Shown one piece after another: positions 25,460-34,411 of a stretch of 64,000 nt of DNA (positions are counted from its first letter, which is position 1; each line of letters starts with the position of its first letter). Made by a program: the position numbers and the translations under genes. Origin of the DNA: Mesobacillus subterraneus (GTDB taxonomy: Bacteria; Bacillota; Bacilli; Bacillales; Cytobacillaceae). The stretch lies in NCBI RefSeq assembly GCF_003937825.1, contig NZ_RSFW01000019.1:62001-126000 (forward strand), written 5' to 3'. The notes beneath the pieces were generated by a model, which saw only the letters and a list, made by a program, of their open reading frames with translations, ran no database searches and was not told the origin of the DNA.

Positions 25460-26017
25460 ATGCAATCACCTGACATACTAGCAGGCGAACAGGTACACTT
25501 GTGTAAAATCAAGGAAGAGGATTTGGAAACATGGTGGAGTCTGATCTATAATGATGAGCATCCGGAATGGAAGAAATGGGATGCACCCTACTTTCCCCTC
25601 AGGCGTGTGGAATACGATAAGTTCAAAGAGCAGATGACGAATCTGATTCACCAGGGATATGACAGGAAATACCTTATTAAAGTCAACCATGAAGTAATCG
25701 GCATGGTGACATATTATTGGGAGCATGAGTCCTCCCAGTGGCTTGAAATCGGTGCTGTGATCTATCTCCCGGAATATTGGAACGGAGGCTGCGGAACAGA
25801 TGCACTTAAAGTCTGGATCCAGCATTTATTTGACACCTTCCCTATCCCGAGGATTGGCTTCACGACATGGTCCGGAAATGCCAGAATGCTGACTGTAGGG
25901 AAAAAGCTAGGGATGGTCGAAGAGGGCCGGATCCGAAAATGCCGGCTTTATAACGGTAAATATTATGATTCCATAAAGATGGGATTGCTGAGAGAAGAAT
26001 GGGAAGCGAATCATTAA
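25460..26017 (+). CDS. GNAT N-acetyltransferase (RimL-like)
   Basis: 185 residues. AVIYLPEYWNGGCGTDALKVWI contains the acetyl-CoA loop in the variant form NGGCGTDA, and NARMLTVGKKLGMVEEGRIR is the closing helix of the RimJ/L class. Substrate unknown. GGGAGG precedes ATG. It is convergent with another GNAT at 26079; a bidirectional terminator separates them. Confidence 0.88.
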   Translation: MQSPDILAGEQVHLCKIKEEDLETWWSLIYNDEHPEWKKWDAPYFPLRRVEYDKFKEQMTNLIHQGYDRKYLIKVNHEVIGMVTYYWEHESSQWLEIGAVIYLPEYWNGGCGTDALKVWIQHLFDTFPIPRIGFTTWSGNARMLTVGKKLGMVEEGRIRKCRLYNGKYYDSIKMGLLREEWEANH

Positions 26018-26030
26018 GAGTCCTACATGC

Positions 26031-26066
26031 AAAAGCAGCACATCATCACATTGTGCTGCTTTTTTC
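26031..26066. terminator. Terminator between convergent GNAT genes
   Basis: AAAAGCAGCACA...TGTGCTGCTTTTTT stem-loop with T-run. Confidence 0.9.
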
Positions 26067-26078
26067 CTTGGGTAAGGA

Positions 26079-26576
26079 TTATAAAATTCGGGACATATAA
26101 AATTCATTGACATATTTGCCATCAATCAACAATGAATCTTTTTTGCTACCTTCGATTTCAAAGCCCATTTTTTTATATAAACCAAGACCAGTCAGGTTTT
26201 CGGTCACAACTGTCAATTCAAGTCTATGGATACCAGTATCGCTTGCCCAGGAAAGAAGTCTTTCAAAAAGTTTCGTGCCAATACCGTTTCCGCGCCAGTT
26301 CTCCAGGATTCCAATCACGAGATAAGCTGTATGCTTGTTGCGGGGCGCGCTCCCGCCGCGGGCGATCAAATAGCCAGCCAGTTTTTCTCCTGCCTCAGCA
26401 AGAAAGAGATTTGAATTGTCTTCTTCGCTTAAAGCTTGAATCATCTTCTTTATTGTATTTGGATTATACGGCCTCTCCCCTGGCCCGAATAACATATATC
26501 TTGAGCTATTTTCAACGTCTTGGATCAGCTTAGCTACTTTTTCTGCATCCCGCTCTATTGCCACACGAATCAACAT
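26079..26576 (-). CDS. GNAT N-acetyltransferase
   Basis: 165 residues. Typical single-domain GNAT: LIRVAIERDAEKVAKLI entry, strand-loop VIGILENWRGNGIGTKLFERLL with the acetyl-CoA motif RGNGIGT, and LGLYKKMGFEIEG at the end. It resembles the PhnO/RimI-like single-domain group. Substrate unknown. GAGGTGGGAAG precedes ATG. Confidence 0.88.
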   Translation of the reverse strand: MLIRVAIERDAEKVAKLIQDVENSSRYMLFGPGERPYNPNTIKKMIQALSEEDNSNLFLAEAGEKLAGYLIARGGSAPRNKHTAYLVIGILENWRGNGIGTKLFERLLSWASDTGIHRLELTVVTENLTGLGLYKKMGFEIEGSKKDSLLIDGKYVNEFYMSRIL

Positions 26577-26637
26577 CGCTTCCCACCTCGATTACCAAAT
26601 ATTATTCTATTATTATATCTCAATATTAAGCAGTTTA

Positions 26638-26761
26638 AAGAACAAAAAGCGCAACCGCCTCGTTCAGCCCCGACAAGCGATGGGGGGCCGACCGGTGAAG
26701 TCGTTTTTTGACTTTATTGGGCGGACTGAAGCGACTCGAGGGGCTGGGCGCTGGGGCTGGA
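26638..26761 (-). repeat. Dispersed GC-rich repeat, copy in minus orientation
   Basis: Read on the minus strand it starts TCCAGC, has AGCCCCTCG, then TGTCGGGGCTGA and ends GCGCTTTTTGTTC, matching the ends of the element at 25225-25348. Inner sequence differs and includes a small inverted repeat around GACTT...AAGTC. Confidence 0.7.
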
Positions 26762-26820
26762 TTTGAAAAAAATGGAGTTATCTACAACTCACTAACTTTA
26801 TAAATACTTAACCATGAAAA

Positions 26821-26842
26821 AACAGAGGAGAAATCCTCTGTT
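26821..26842 (-). terminator. ypuA terminator
   Basis: AACAGAGGA, loop GAAA, TCCTCTGTT; on the minus strand followed by TTTTTTC, directly after the stop codon. Confidence 0.9.
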
Positions 26843-27759
26843 CAGGAAAAAATATTTTTAATGCTTTCAATCAGGTCTTTGAAAAAGTTCGAAACAGACT
26901 GCAGGAATCCTTTGTCTCCTACTGCTTCCTCTATACGCTTCTGAATATCATTCGATAAGGTTTCCAACTGTGATTTTACATTGTCAAAATTGATGTTCAG
27001 ATCGCGCATTTTATTAAAAAGGTCAATCAAAAGCTGCCTGTCTTCAGGGCTGAGCTGGATTTCGAGCGTTTTCAATTTATCATCAATGATTTTCTCGATG
27101 TCTTCCTTCGTTGCAGGGTTTTGCTCGGCGATTTCCTTTTTGATCTCGGTTAAAAGTTCACTGACTTTATCTTGGTCCAATCCTTCTTTTTTTGCGAGTT
27201 TGGTAGCAAGATTCAATTCCTGGTTGGCCACTTCAGTGCGGTCCTTATCAAGAGCTGTACCTTCCCCTTCATCATACGCCTTATAAATCCCGACTAGTGC
27301 AGAATGACCTGTAACCTTCACTGGAGAAGCAACATCAACAACTGCGTCCTCGATCCCGGCAGTCAATAAGGCGTTGGCATACATTTCATCGGTTACTTCC
27401 GTGATATTCTGTGGCGTGACTTGATTCACCACCAGTCCTTCACCAGTATCTTTCCTGGTTATTTTGGCGGAAGAATACATATTTGAATGCTCATCACCAT
27501 CGATATAAGTAACAAGGTCCTTCCCTGTTACGATAATTTCCTTCACTTTTGCTGGATCATTGACTCCCAATAAATCTCTCACTTCCTGCTTTTGCTTCTC
27601 TGAAAGTGCTTCTCCATAGACGACGATCGGAAGGCCGTACTTTTCATTAATAACGTCGTCATCATTATCTTTCGAGGCAAATGCCGGAAATGCTGATGAG
27701 ACAATCGCGATTGCCAAAAGACAGGTTACTGCTGATTTGAAAATTTGTTTCAAGCTCAT
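26842..27759 (-). CDS. ypuA: DUF1002 secreted protein (YpuA-like)
   Basis: 305 residues. Cleavable signal peptide (about 1-28, FPAFAS cleavage region). The mature part is the DUF1002 domain: YGEALSEKQKQEVRDLLGV, VTGKDLVTYIDG and TGHSALVGIYKAYDEG are characteristic, matching B. subtilis YpuA. The last 100 residues are helical with coiled-coil-like spacing. It acts outside the membrane; the role is unknown though links to cell-wall stress have been noted for the family. AAAGGAG precedes ATG. Confidence 0.88.
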   Translation of the reverse strand: MSLKQIFKSAVTCLLAIAIVSSAFPAFASKDNDDDVINEKYGLPIVVYGEALSEKQKQEVRDLLGVNDPAKVKEIIVTGKDLVTYIDGDEHSNMYSSAKITRKDTGEGLVVNQVTPQNITEVTDEMYANALLTAGIEDAVVDVASPVKVTGHSALVGIYKAYDEGEGTALDKDRTEVANQELNLATKLAKKEGLDQDKVSELLTEIKKEIAEQNPATKEDIEKIIDDKLKTLEIQLSPEDRQLLIDLFNKMRDLNINFDNVKSQLETLSNDIQKRIEEAVGDKGFLQSVSNFFKDLIESIKNIFS

Positions 27760-28031
27760 GGTTGTTTCTCCTTTTGTAAAAAATGAAATTGTAACTCTAC
27801 ATTACCCTTTTCCCTGCTTAATCAAAATTTACAAACTATAATTTGTTTTTTTTCTTGGGTAATGGCACTTTCAAAATGGTATGTCCGCAAACATACTGGT
27901 CAGAATACATGTTTTGTTTCATTCTATGCTTGTACCTTTAAACAGAAGAACAAATAGATTTATCGTTTCCTGATATCAAACTCTTTTCAAATTTTAATAA
28001 GCAATGAATCAATCTTATTTCATTCTGTGAT

Positions 28032-28250
28032 TCATTGGGCCTCTCTTTTTCTCGCTTCCTTTTCAAGCTGATTGACACGATGCATCAAATGGAATATGAG
28101 GGTCGTGATGAAACTCAGCTGGATGAATAGGAAGATTCCGATAAAGAAAGACGAATCAATATTGAAGCCAGAAAACAAAAAACTTAATAAATAAAATACA
28201 AAGATTCCTCCCAACAGGTTAGCAATAAAAATAAACAGCCAATTGTCCAT
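28032..28250 (-). CDS. Small two-TM membrane protein
   Basis: 72 residues with two hydrophobic segments (about 3-25 and 33-58) and a charged C-terminal helix (HRVNQLEKEARKREAQ). GGCGGGG precedes ATG. Family unknown. Single gene. Confidence 0.65.
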   Translation of the reverse strand: MDNWLFIFIANLLGGIFVFYLLSFLFSGFNIDSSFFIGIFLFIQLSFITTLIFHLMHRVNQLEKEARKREAQ

Positions 28251-28320
28251 GTTTCCCCGCCTTTTAGAAAGTACATATATATGTACGAATGTTTTTATAA
28301 AAAGGTTTCAATCTAAAGAA

Positions 28321-28345
28321 GACTCCTTGAAAGGAGCCATATTAT
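28321..28345 (-). terminator. Terminator after the frameshifted gene
   Basis: CTCCTT/AAGGAG stem of about six base pairs followed on the minus strand by a TCTTCTTT run, 19 bases after the stop codon. Confidence 0.6.
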
Positions 28346-28363
28346 TTAATCCAGTTCGATCTC

Positions 28364-29115
28364 TCATTTCTGATATAGTTCCTGCCTGTCGATAAATCTA
28401 ACAAACTCAATGGAGCCATCACCGCTCCCAAAGCCATTCCTATTCCTTGGAAAAGGAGGTACATCGTCATTTCCGTCATGGCTCTTGGAGCGCCAGCCAA
28501 TATAATACTGAGGTGGCAGGAAAAACTCTGAAAAAAAACGATCCGGAATGGCAGATGCCATCAAATTGTTTTCCGCTTTGATATTATCAGTCCATTCTTC
28601 TGGCAGCTTAGTGAAACCATATGTTTGTTCTCCACTAAGCTGCTGCCTGAAATCCATTTGGATTTCAGGCTGATAATGATGCATGTCTTCGGTAATGGAG
28701 TATCCTCTTTCCTTCAGAAAGTAAAAGGAGAGATAATCCAGGTTATTATCCGGGTGAAAATTCCACATTAAATAATGGCTGGATGGGTCTTTCTGATTGG
28801 TCTTCCACATGAGGACCATGGATCCTGTATCAATTCCAATAAATTCCCATTTGTGTTTTTGCCATTTCCAAAAACTAAAACCGTGCGCCTCATCGGCTGT
28901 TATAAATGGAACGTAGACATGCTTCGAATCCAGAAGACGATATCCTGAATTTCTTTTATATTTGCTGTAGGGAATGAGTCCATCATTTGATCCCTGGCTT
29001 CTTGCTTCTCAAGAAACGGTGCAGGAGGAGCAAAGTAGAACCAATAAATGAAGAGCGCTAACATAATGGATGCCCCTGATGCAAGGAGAAGGCGTTTTTT
29101 CGACAATTTACTCAC
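28364..29115 (-). pseudogene. Hypothetical membrane-anchored protein gene broken by a one-base frameshift
   Basis: Two minus-strand open frames, 29115-28900 (71 codons) and one ending at 28364, belong to one gene. The first begins with a membrane anchor and reads ...IKEIQDIVF at about 28933. The sequence then continues sensibly only in another frame ([18 protein letters not shown]), which runs into the downstream frame without a stop. Adding one C at about 28932/28933 restores ...[14 protein letters not shown] and gives a protein of about 250 residues. The downstream frame as found has no ribosome site. It overlaps the upstream gene by eight bases, so it is the second gene of a pair. A real mutation or a sequencing error fits. 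Confidence 0.8.
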
Positions 29116-29812
29116 CCTCCTTCAGAAAAGAAGTCGCTGATCGGAAATACAATTGCTGCTGAGGTGTTGAGATTAAGAATCCCTTTCCATCCTGTTCAAT
29201 ATAGATGACAGTTTGGAGCCCGCTGCCCCATTTGGGTTTTGCGCCTGTTAACTGGTACGGGAATCTTTCGTCAATCATGGTCTCCTCTTCCCCGCTCTCA
29301 AAAACTTCGTTGTACCAGAGGTCACTATAAATAGGCTCATTTTTAGCATTTCTTATTTGTTTATTCAGCGAAGTAAAGTCCAGTTTTTTCTCATTACCTG
29401 ACGGATGGGTGATCAGGAGCTTGGCTTCTCCTGCATCCGAAATATAAGTTGATAAGTCATCTTTCGGATAAATCGCTGAATGAATGATCGGATTAATCAA
29501 GGAAATTGTTAGAAACAGATAATTTGCCAAAAAGCCCAGCCACGCAAACCTGCGGTACCTGAGCCAGCTGCTCCCTTCATTCTTTTTGGATAAGACAGCA
29601 TACAAAATCCATACACCAAGAGGAAGGATGGCTAGTTTTACCTGCTGGTCCATATATGGCAGATTGATAGAAAATGAGAATAAACCCAGGATAACGACTA
29701 CGGTCATTTTCCATACGTTCGGCTTTAGATTCTGGCTCCGATAAACCCATCTTGCCGCGAAAATAATGGCGCTCCAGGATAAAATCGATGAAAGCAACTC
29801 AATAACATTCAT
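29108..29812 (-). CDS. Membrane protein of unknown function
   Basis: 234 residues: four N-terminal membrane segments (about 5-22, 33-50, 56-75, 88-110) followed by a soluble domain of about 115 residues, probably outside ([19 protein letters not shown]...). The layout suggests a membrane-tethered sensor-like or accessory protein. The gene overlaps the frameshifted gene downstream by eight bases and lies 22 bases after the YdcF-like gene, so the three form an operon. Confidence 0.7.
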   Translation of the reverse strand: MNVIELLSSILSWSAIIFAARWVYRSQNLKPNVWKMTVVVILGLFSFSINLPYMDQQVKLAILPLGVWILYAVLSKKNEGSSWLRYRRFAWLGFLANYLFLTISLINPIIHSAIYPKDDLSTYISDAGEAKLLITHPSGNEKKLDFTSLNKQIRNAKNEPIYSDLWYNEVFESGEEETMIDERFPYQLTGAKPKWGSGLQTVIYIEQDGKGFLISTPQQQLYFRSATSFLKEGE

Positions 29813-29834
29813 TTCATTACTCCTTAATGAAGGA

Positions 29835-30416
29835 TTAAAAAGCAGTTTTAAGATAGTATTTCGTCAAAGCGAGATACTCTCTTGTAAATGATTTGAACAC
29901 CGCCTGGATTGGCGTCTTTGCCGCTAACCCACTTAAATCGAGACCTTCCTTGCGGGCAATCATCTTTGCGCGATAAATATGGAAGTCGTTCGTTACCACT
30001 AATCCTGTCGCTGCATCTTCTGGTATTAGTTCTTTTGAAAAACGGATATTTTCGTACGTGTCCGTTGACTTGTCTTCAAGCAGGATTCTTGATTCTTCTA
30101 TCCCATGGTCCATTAATTCCCTTTTGATGGATTCAGCTTCTGATATATCCTCGCCCGGTCCCCTGCCGCCAGAGGCAATCACGATGGTATTCGGATTTTC
30201 CTTTAAATAGGCAGCCGCATGGTCAATTCTGAATTGGAGTGCCAATGAAGGAACGGTCCCTTTGACACGCGCGCCAAGCACGATCATATAATCTGCGTGA
30301 TCTGGGGCATCCAGCCTGGCATGATGACTGATCTGATAATGCAGAAAACCGACATAAATGACAGAGAATAAAATCCCCAGGAGAAGAAACTTTCTAACTA
30401 CTTTTTTTTGTTTCAT
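29835..30416 (-). CDS. YdcF/SanA-family (DUF218) protein
   Basis: 193 residues. One N-terminal membrane anchor (about 9-26), then the DUF218 fold: DYMIVLGARVKGTVPS, IVIASGGRGPGEDISEAESIK and DTYENIRFSKELI are the three conserved motifs. Family members (SanA, ElyC, YdcF) are linked to envelope integrity and undecaprenyl-phosphate metabolism; the activity here is not known. AAAGGTG precedes ATG. First gene of a three-gene operon with two hypothetical membrane proteins. Confidence 0.85.
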   Translation of the reverse strand: MKQKKVVRKFLLLGILFSVIYVGFLHYQISHHARLDAPDHADYMIVLGARVKGTVPSLALQFRIDHAAAYLKENPNTIVIASGGRGPGEDISEAESIKRELMDHGIEESRILLEDKSTDTYENIRFSKELIPEDAATGLVVTNDFHIYRAKMIARKEGLDLSGLAAKTPIQAVFKSFTREYLALTKYYLKTAF

Positions 30417-30717
30417 GATTGGATCACCTTTCGAAGGAATAATCTAATTTTACCATCGTTTACCAATAAGTGTTTCGGTTTTTTTGAACTTTTTTGACTT
30501 ATTTAACTGAATGCTCTTTTACCAGCTGGCATCAGGCTTTTCCCTTAACTTTTTCATGCAGTTATGTCATAATTCGATGATTTTTTGTAATATGACCGAT
30601 GATTCAAAAACGTTGTTGCTTCTTCGCTTTCTTTGCCGAATGGGAACTAGTTTTGTCATAGTAAAAGGATAATCTTGCAGGATGGCGAAAACCTTTAAGT
30701 ACTAAGGAGGGATCAGG
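30417..30717. other. Intergenic region between ydcF-like gene and racA
   Basis: 301 AT-rich bases holding divergent promoters. TTTTGTCATA at about 30652 resembles a Spo0A box, and AAAGGATAA at about 30664 with GCGAAAA 14 bases on resembles a sigma-H promoter. Both are weak matches, noted because racA is an early sporulation gene in B. subtilis. Confidence 0.3.
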
Positions 30718-31239
30718 ATGAATACTAACGCAGTTGCAAAGTTGCTTGGAGTATCACCAAGCACGATCCAACGTTGGGTGAAGCAGGCCAACCTTCAAAT
30801 GGAGCGGACAGAGTTGGGACATTACCAATACTCTGATGAAAGCATCGGGATTTTAAGAGATATCCAGGAACAGCTGAATAATGGAATTCTGCTGCAGGAT
30901 TTGAAAATCAAAGGAAGGAAAACTAGAAAGGCAACGGCAACAACTGTCGTGCCTGATGGAACCCTGGATAAGATTTCCTCGAGGCTGGATGAAATGGAAA
31001 AAAAGCTTGCGGGAAAAGCAGATGAGGTCGTGTCTTATCAGCTTCTGCAGCACCGGAGGGAAATTGAAGATCTGCAAAATGAAATCACCAGGCTGAATGA
31101 AATCATTTCCAGTATGCAAGAGGCTGCGGCACAAAAGGAAAAAGAGTTGATAAAGAAAGATGAACCATCTCTACCGGCAGTTGCATCTTTGCGGAAATTT
31201 AAAAAGAGGAATATGATCAGTTCCTTTTTTGGATTTTGA
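30718..31239 (+). CDS. racA: Chromosome-anchoring protein RacA
   Basis: 173 residues (B. subtilis RacA has 184). The N-terminal MerR-like helix-turn-helix (1-65, AVAKLLGVSPSTIQRWVKQANL) binds centromere-like DNA near the origin. A coiled coil spans about 80-145, and the basic C terminus ends in FKKRNMISSFFGF, suited to pole or membrane interaction through DivIVA. RacA tethers the chromosome to the cell poles during axial filament formation in sporulation. AAGGAGGG precedes ATG. Followed by a terminator. Confidence 0.9.
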   Translation: MNTNAVAKLLGVSPSTIQRWVKQANLQMERTELGHYQYSDESIGILRDIQEQLNNGILLQDLKIKGRKTRKATATTVVPDGTLDKISSRLDEMEKKLAGKADEVVSYQLLQHRREIEDLQNEITRLNEIISSMQEAAAQKEKELIKKDEPSLPAVASLRKFKKRNMISSFFGF

Positions 31240-31243
31240 CTTG

Positions 31244-31268
31244 CACATCCATGATGTGTTTTTTTTTG
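31244..31268 (+). terminator. racA terminator
   Basis: CACATC, loop CAT, GATGTG then nine or more T's. Confidence 0.85.
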
Positions 31269-31295
31269 CCTCATTTCCGTAAAATCAATACAAAA

Positions 31296-31324
31296 AAACA
31301 GACTCAACTAGTGTGAGTCTGTTT
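31296..31324 (-). terminator. Cold-shock gene terminator
   Basis: AAACAGACTCA...TGAGTCTGTTT stem; followed on the minus strand by T's. Confidence 0.85.
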
Positions 31325-31337
31325 CAGGAATCCTTAG

Positions 31338-31538
31338 TTAGGCTTTCTGTACATTTGTCGCTTGCGGGCCACGCTGACCTTGTTCAACTTCAAAAGTAAC
31401 TTCTTGTCCTTCATCTAAAGATTTGTACCCTTCGCCCTGGATTGCTGAGAAATGTACGAATACATCTTCGCCACCTTCACGCTCGATAAATCCAAAGCCT
31501 TTTTCACTGTTAAACCATTTTACCTTACCATGTTCCAC
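31338..31538 (-). CDS. Cold-shock protein (CspB/CspD family)
   Basis: 66 residues, the standard length. RNP1 is KGFGFIE and RNP2 VFVHFSAI, the aromatic face that binds single-stranded RNA and DNA. It would act as an RNA chaperone. AGGAGG lies upstream of ATG with a short AT-rich leader. It is the last gene on the minus strand after the K+ channel gene (106 bases away) and very probably has its own promoter. Confidence 0.95.
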   Translation of the reverse strand: MEHGKVKWFNSEKGFGFIEREGGEDVFVHFSAIQGEGYKSLDEGQEVTFEVEQGQRGPQATNVQKA

Positions 31539-31644
31539 AATTGTTGCCTCCTAGCGATTTAAAAAAATTGCAATTTAACCTTGCGTGCTTATTATATCCC
31601 TTGTACAAAATTTTAAACTCCAATTAGAAAAATTTAACCAAGAA

Positions 31645-32673
31645 TCAGCTGCTGATTTTTTTGAAGGTATCTTCATCGCATATAACAAACAATTTTGCAT
31701 CCTCTGGAATCCTGGCATTATGCTTCCTTGCAACGTCTAACGAATGCCCATCTGATATAAGTGTTGCACCTAAGTCAAAGAGTTCCATGGCTGCCTCCTT
31801 GTAAGTAGTCCAATGGGGTTTCTTTTTGATTTCATACAAATTTTCGCCTTCTGTATTGCTGAGCAGCTGCTTGAAAAGCCTGCTTGATCCCGGATATATG
31901 GCAGCCTGGGCCATCAGTTTGGATACTGATTCATTTGAAAGGATGAATTCATCAACATTTGCGTGCTCGAAAAGAGCAATGTGCTTCTCTTTCATGATTT
32001 CTGCGATGGTGTAAATGTTTTTAGTGTATTGTTTGGAAATGTGTTCGACTCTTGAAACAATCAGCAGTGTCTTCCCATCCGCGTATTCGGGCAATTCAAT
32101 CTTGTCATCGGTAAAGACTGCGACCGATTGAGATTCGAGGATATTCGCCTGCAACAAGATTTCCTCTTCGGCTGGATTGCCGCTCACAAAGTGGATGCGG
32201 TCATGCTGGACAGGTGATTCATTACTATGATCGATAATGACGATGTCACACGTCTTATTGGAATGCAAAATTTCATCCACAACATTTTGCAGCTTGTCCC
32301 GGGAGGATCCGATAAGAATATAATGGTTTTTGCCCTTGTATGCCAACTTTCCTTCCTCCTTCATTTTTTTGTATGCAGTCAAGCCCTCGAAAATCTTGCC
32401 AATAATAATCCCCATCGCTCCAATACCGATGGTGTATAGCAATAGCATGGTAAAAATCCGCCCAAGATCGCTGCTTGGCGAGTAATCCCCGTAGCCAACG
32501 GTAACCACAGTAGTCATCGTCCACCATACTGCATCAAGATATCTTGGAAAAGTCTCAGGCTCTAACGTTTTAATAATCAGGCTGCTGAGTAAAATAACCG
32601 AAACAACGATCAGGACAATTTTCCAGAGGCTGATTTTCATTAACTTTGAAAATAATCTTTGCAAAATCCACAT
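31645..32673 (-). CDS. Two-TM potassium channel with RCK (TrkA-N-like) domain
   Basis: 342 residues, YugO/MthK-like layout. TM1 is about 17-35, the pore carries the selectivity filter TVGYGD (58-63), and TM2 is about 72-96 with the gating glycine region (GIGAMGIIIG). From about 115 comes a cytosolic RCK domain. Its first strand reads YILIGSSRDKLQN where RCK domains usually have a GxGxxG nucleotide motif, so ligand binding may be altered. It is the fifth gene of the operon with the ATP-grasp ligase, three bases after it; GGAGG overlaps that gene's end. In B. subtilis, YugO serves envelope and biofilm signalling, a suggestive parallel. Confidence 0.88.
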   Translation of the reverse strand: MWILQRLFSKLMKISLWKIVLIVVSVILLSSLIIKTLEPETFPRYLDAVWWTMTTVVTVGYGDYSPSSDLGRIFTMLLLYTIGIGAMGIIIGKIFEGLTAYKKMKEEGKLAYKGKNHYILIGSSRDKLQNVVDEILHSNKTCDIVIIDHSNESPVQHDRIHFVSGNPAEEEILLQANILESQSVAVFTDDKIELPEYADGKTLLIVSRVEHISKQYTKNIYTIAEIMKEKHIALFEHANVDEFILSNESVSKLMAQAAIYPGSSRLFKQLLSNTEGENLYEIKKKPHWTTYKEAAMELFDLGATLISDGHSLDVARKHNARIPEDAKLFVICDEDTFKKISS

Positions 32674-32676
32674 GTA

Positions 32677-33921
32677 TTAGCCTCCTCTCTCTTTACTCAA
32701 ACCCACAGGCAAAAAACAGGAAAGATTGTTTGTGATTTCCCCGCCTGCACGGAATCCAAATGCAGATGGCATCCCGTTCACGAGAAAACTCCCGGTCAGT
32801 ATATGCCCCTCCTGTTTTCCTTTTTCGGAGAGGTATACAGCACGGGGAAGCTGCACACATTCCTGGTAGATCGAAGGGACGTCTGTATATGTCTTATGTA
32901 CTTCTTCGATCAGCAGTTTCCCGTCGGAACCGAAGATTTGCACCGTGTCGCCTTCCCTGCCGAATACTGGTTTTTTTACGTACTGAATTTTCTTCTTAAT
33001 AAAAGGAACTGGTTCCAAATAGGTTGGCAGAAAGTATCTTTCTATCCAGCTGTGTTCTTCCTCGCTGAAAAAGGGGTCACCGTTCTCATGCAGCCCCCAG
33101 ATCACCGCCTGGACGGCTTTATTCTGCAGCAGAAAAGCTGAAGGTGGATTGAGCAGCGCCAGCTTCTTGTCCCTCACTAGCTGGAGCAGCCACAAGCCTA
33201 TTTTATTGCCTGCCCCATTTTCATCAAGAATCATGCTTTCAATAGGAAAAGTCTGGCGGTACAGGATGTCAACTTTCCTTCCTTTTTCATCAAAGAGTCC
33301 TACCCCAGGCTCAATTCTCAGCAGGTGCAGCGGAACAAATCGTGAAGGCAAACCATACAGTTCACGCAAGTATAAGACGGTGTTCTTATCCTCGATATTA
33401 TCGTCGTGAGCTGTATAAACTACGTATGGTTCTATCTCGCCAAGCCAGTCAGCTGTATCGGCTATGCTTTTGCGGATAGAGAGGGCGAGATGGCTTTCCA
33501 TTCCTGCATTGGGATCGCCTAATCCAAAATCTGCCGCGACCATGCGATTGACATAAAATAACTCTTTTATGAATGTTGGGGTATCTGAGTTTATTTCGAT
33601 ACATTTATATGTATTTTTTGACTTGATCAGATCAAGTCTTGCAATGACACTTTCAGGTTTCATGGCTTTAATACGTAAAAAATCGAGGGTTTCAGCTGGA
33701 AACCCCATCTCAATCAGTGTTTGGTTATCTGCGTTTCTCAGCACTTCACAGACCTTGAAAAAAATATGGCCGGCTTTCCGGGTCGCAATCCTGATCATTT
33801 CTGCTTCCTCTTGACCTATGGAAGCAGCATCATATAAGGCATATTCTTCCCCGTATAAGTCCGGCCAGAAATTTTTGATATTGCTGTAAAATCTTTTTCT
33901 TTTCTCTGAATAGTTCTCCAT
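32677..33921 (-). CDS. Glutathionylspermidine-synthase-family ATP-grasp ligase (YgiC/YjfC-like)
   Basis: 414 residues from ATG 33921, six bases after AGGAGG; the longer frame lacks a site. The pre-ATP-grasp part contains CIEINSDTPTFIKE (107-120), and the ATP-grasp part has VKKPVFGREGDTV (315-327) and GSFLVNGMPSAFGFRAGG (377-394), which match the synthetase domain of E. coli Gsp/YgiC. The amidase half of Gsp is absent. It should form an amide bond between a carboxylate (peptide or protein C terminus) and an amine using ATP. The substrates are unknown; bacilli lack glutathione in general, so the name of the family does not give the reaction. Fourth gene of the sigma-W-type operon. Confidence 0.88.
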   Translation of the reverse strand: MENYSEKRKRFYSNIKNFWPDLYGEEYALYDAASIGQEEAEMIRIATRKAGHIFFKVCEVLRNADNQTLIEMGFPAETLDFLRIKAMKPESVIARLDLIKSKNTYKCIEINSDTPTFIKELFYVNRMVAADFGLGDPNAGMESHLALSIRKSIADTADWLGEIEPYVVYTAHDDNIEDKNTVLYLRELYGLPSRFVPLHLLRIEPGVGLFDEKGRKVDILYRQTFPIESMILDENGAGNKIGLWLLQLVRDKKLALLNPPSAFLLQNKAVQAVIWGLHENGDPFFSEEEHSWIERYFLPTYLEPVPFIKKKIQYVKKPVFGREGDTVQIFGSDGKLLIEEVHKTYTDVPSIYQECVQLPRAVYLSEKGKQEGHILTGSFLVNGMPSAFGFRAGGEITNNLSCFLPVGLSKERGG

Positions 33922-33931
33922 GGAATACCTC

Positions 33932-34396
33932 CTATTCCATGTTCGGTTCATCAAGATTTTTCACATAAACAACATACACGCCGCGATCTTCATCGATTTC
34001 GGTAGAAGTTACCGCCATTTGCCCAAATCCTGGTATTTCGGTGACGTCCTTCAGTAAGTACCGAATAACATCGAGATGTGTGCTGCACGGAACAGCGGTT
34101 AAAAGTTTGTAATTTTCTCTCTCCTGGTATCTGCGGAACTCGACATGGATTCCCAATCCACGGTAGTTCTTTTCATCAAGTACGGAATGGTTTCTGCCTC
34201 GATCTTCGAGGACAAGAATTTCTTCATCCCCGTCCATTTCATTGGAGATCAATTCATATTGGCTTCCTTTGACAATGAAATAAGTGCAAAGCTGACGGGC
34301 ATAAAATTCATCCAAACCGACCTGGGGAATCGTATATTCATAAAATGGCTCGTAGTTCCCTTTGCCATCATGGATGAAATAAGTAAGCTTTTTCAT
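33932..34396 (-). CDS. Conserved operon protein of unknown function
   Basis: 154 residues, soluble, acidic, no signal peptide or membrane segment. Features include KLTYFIHDGKGNYEPFYEY at the start, an EILVLEDRG strand and PCSTHLDVIRYLLKDVTEIP near the end. The predicted alternation of strands and helices suggests one alpha/beta domain. I do not recognise it. Its position between the DUF350 and ATP-grasp genes (15- and 10-base gaps) argues that it is an adaptor or substrate of that system. AGGAGG precedes ATG. Confidence 0.75.
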   Translation of the reverse strand: MKKLTYFIHDGKGNYEPFYEYTIPQVGLDEFYARQLCTYFIVKGSQYELISNEMDGDEEILVLEDRGRNHSVLDEKNYRGLGIHVEFRRYQERENYKLLTAVPCSTHLDVIRYLLKDVTEIPGFGQMAVTSTEIDEDRGVYVVYVKNLDEPNME

Positions 34397-34411
34397 AAGC
34401 GTTTGGTCCTC

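Noticed and set aside
25460-26576. Composite transposon bounded by the inverted GC-rich repeats
   Set aside because: No transposase and no target-site duplication could be seen; kept only as a finding to check.
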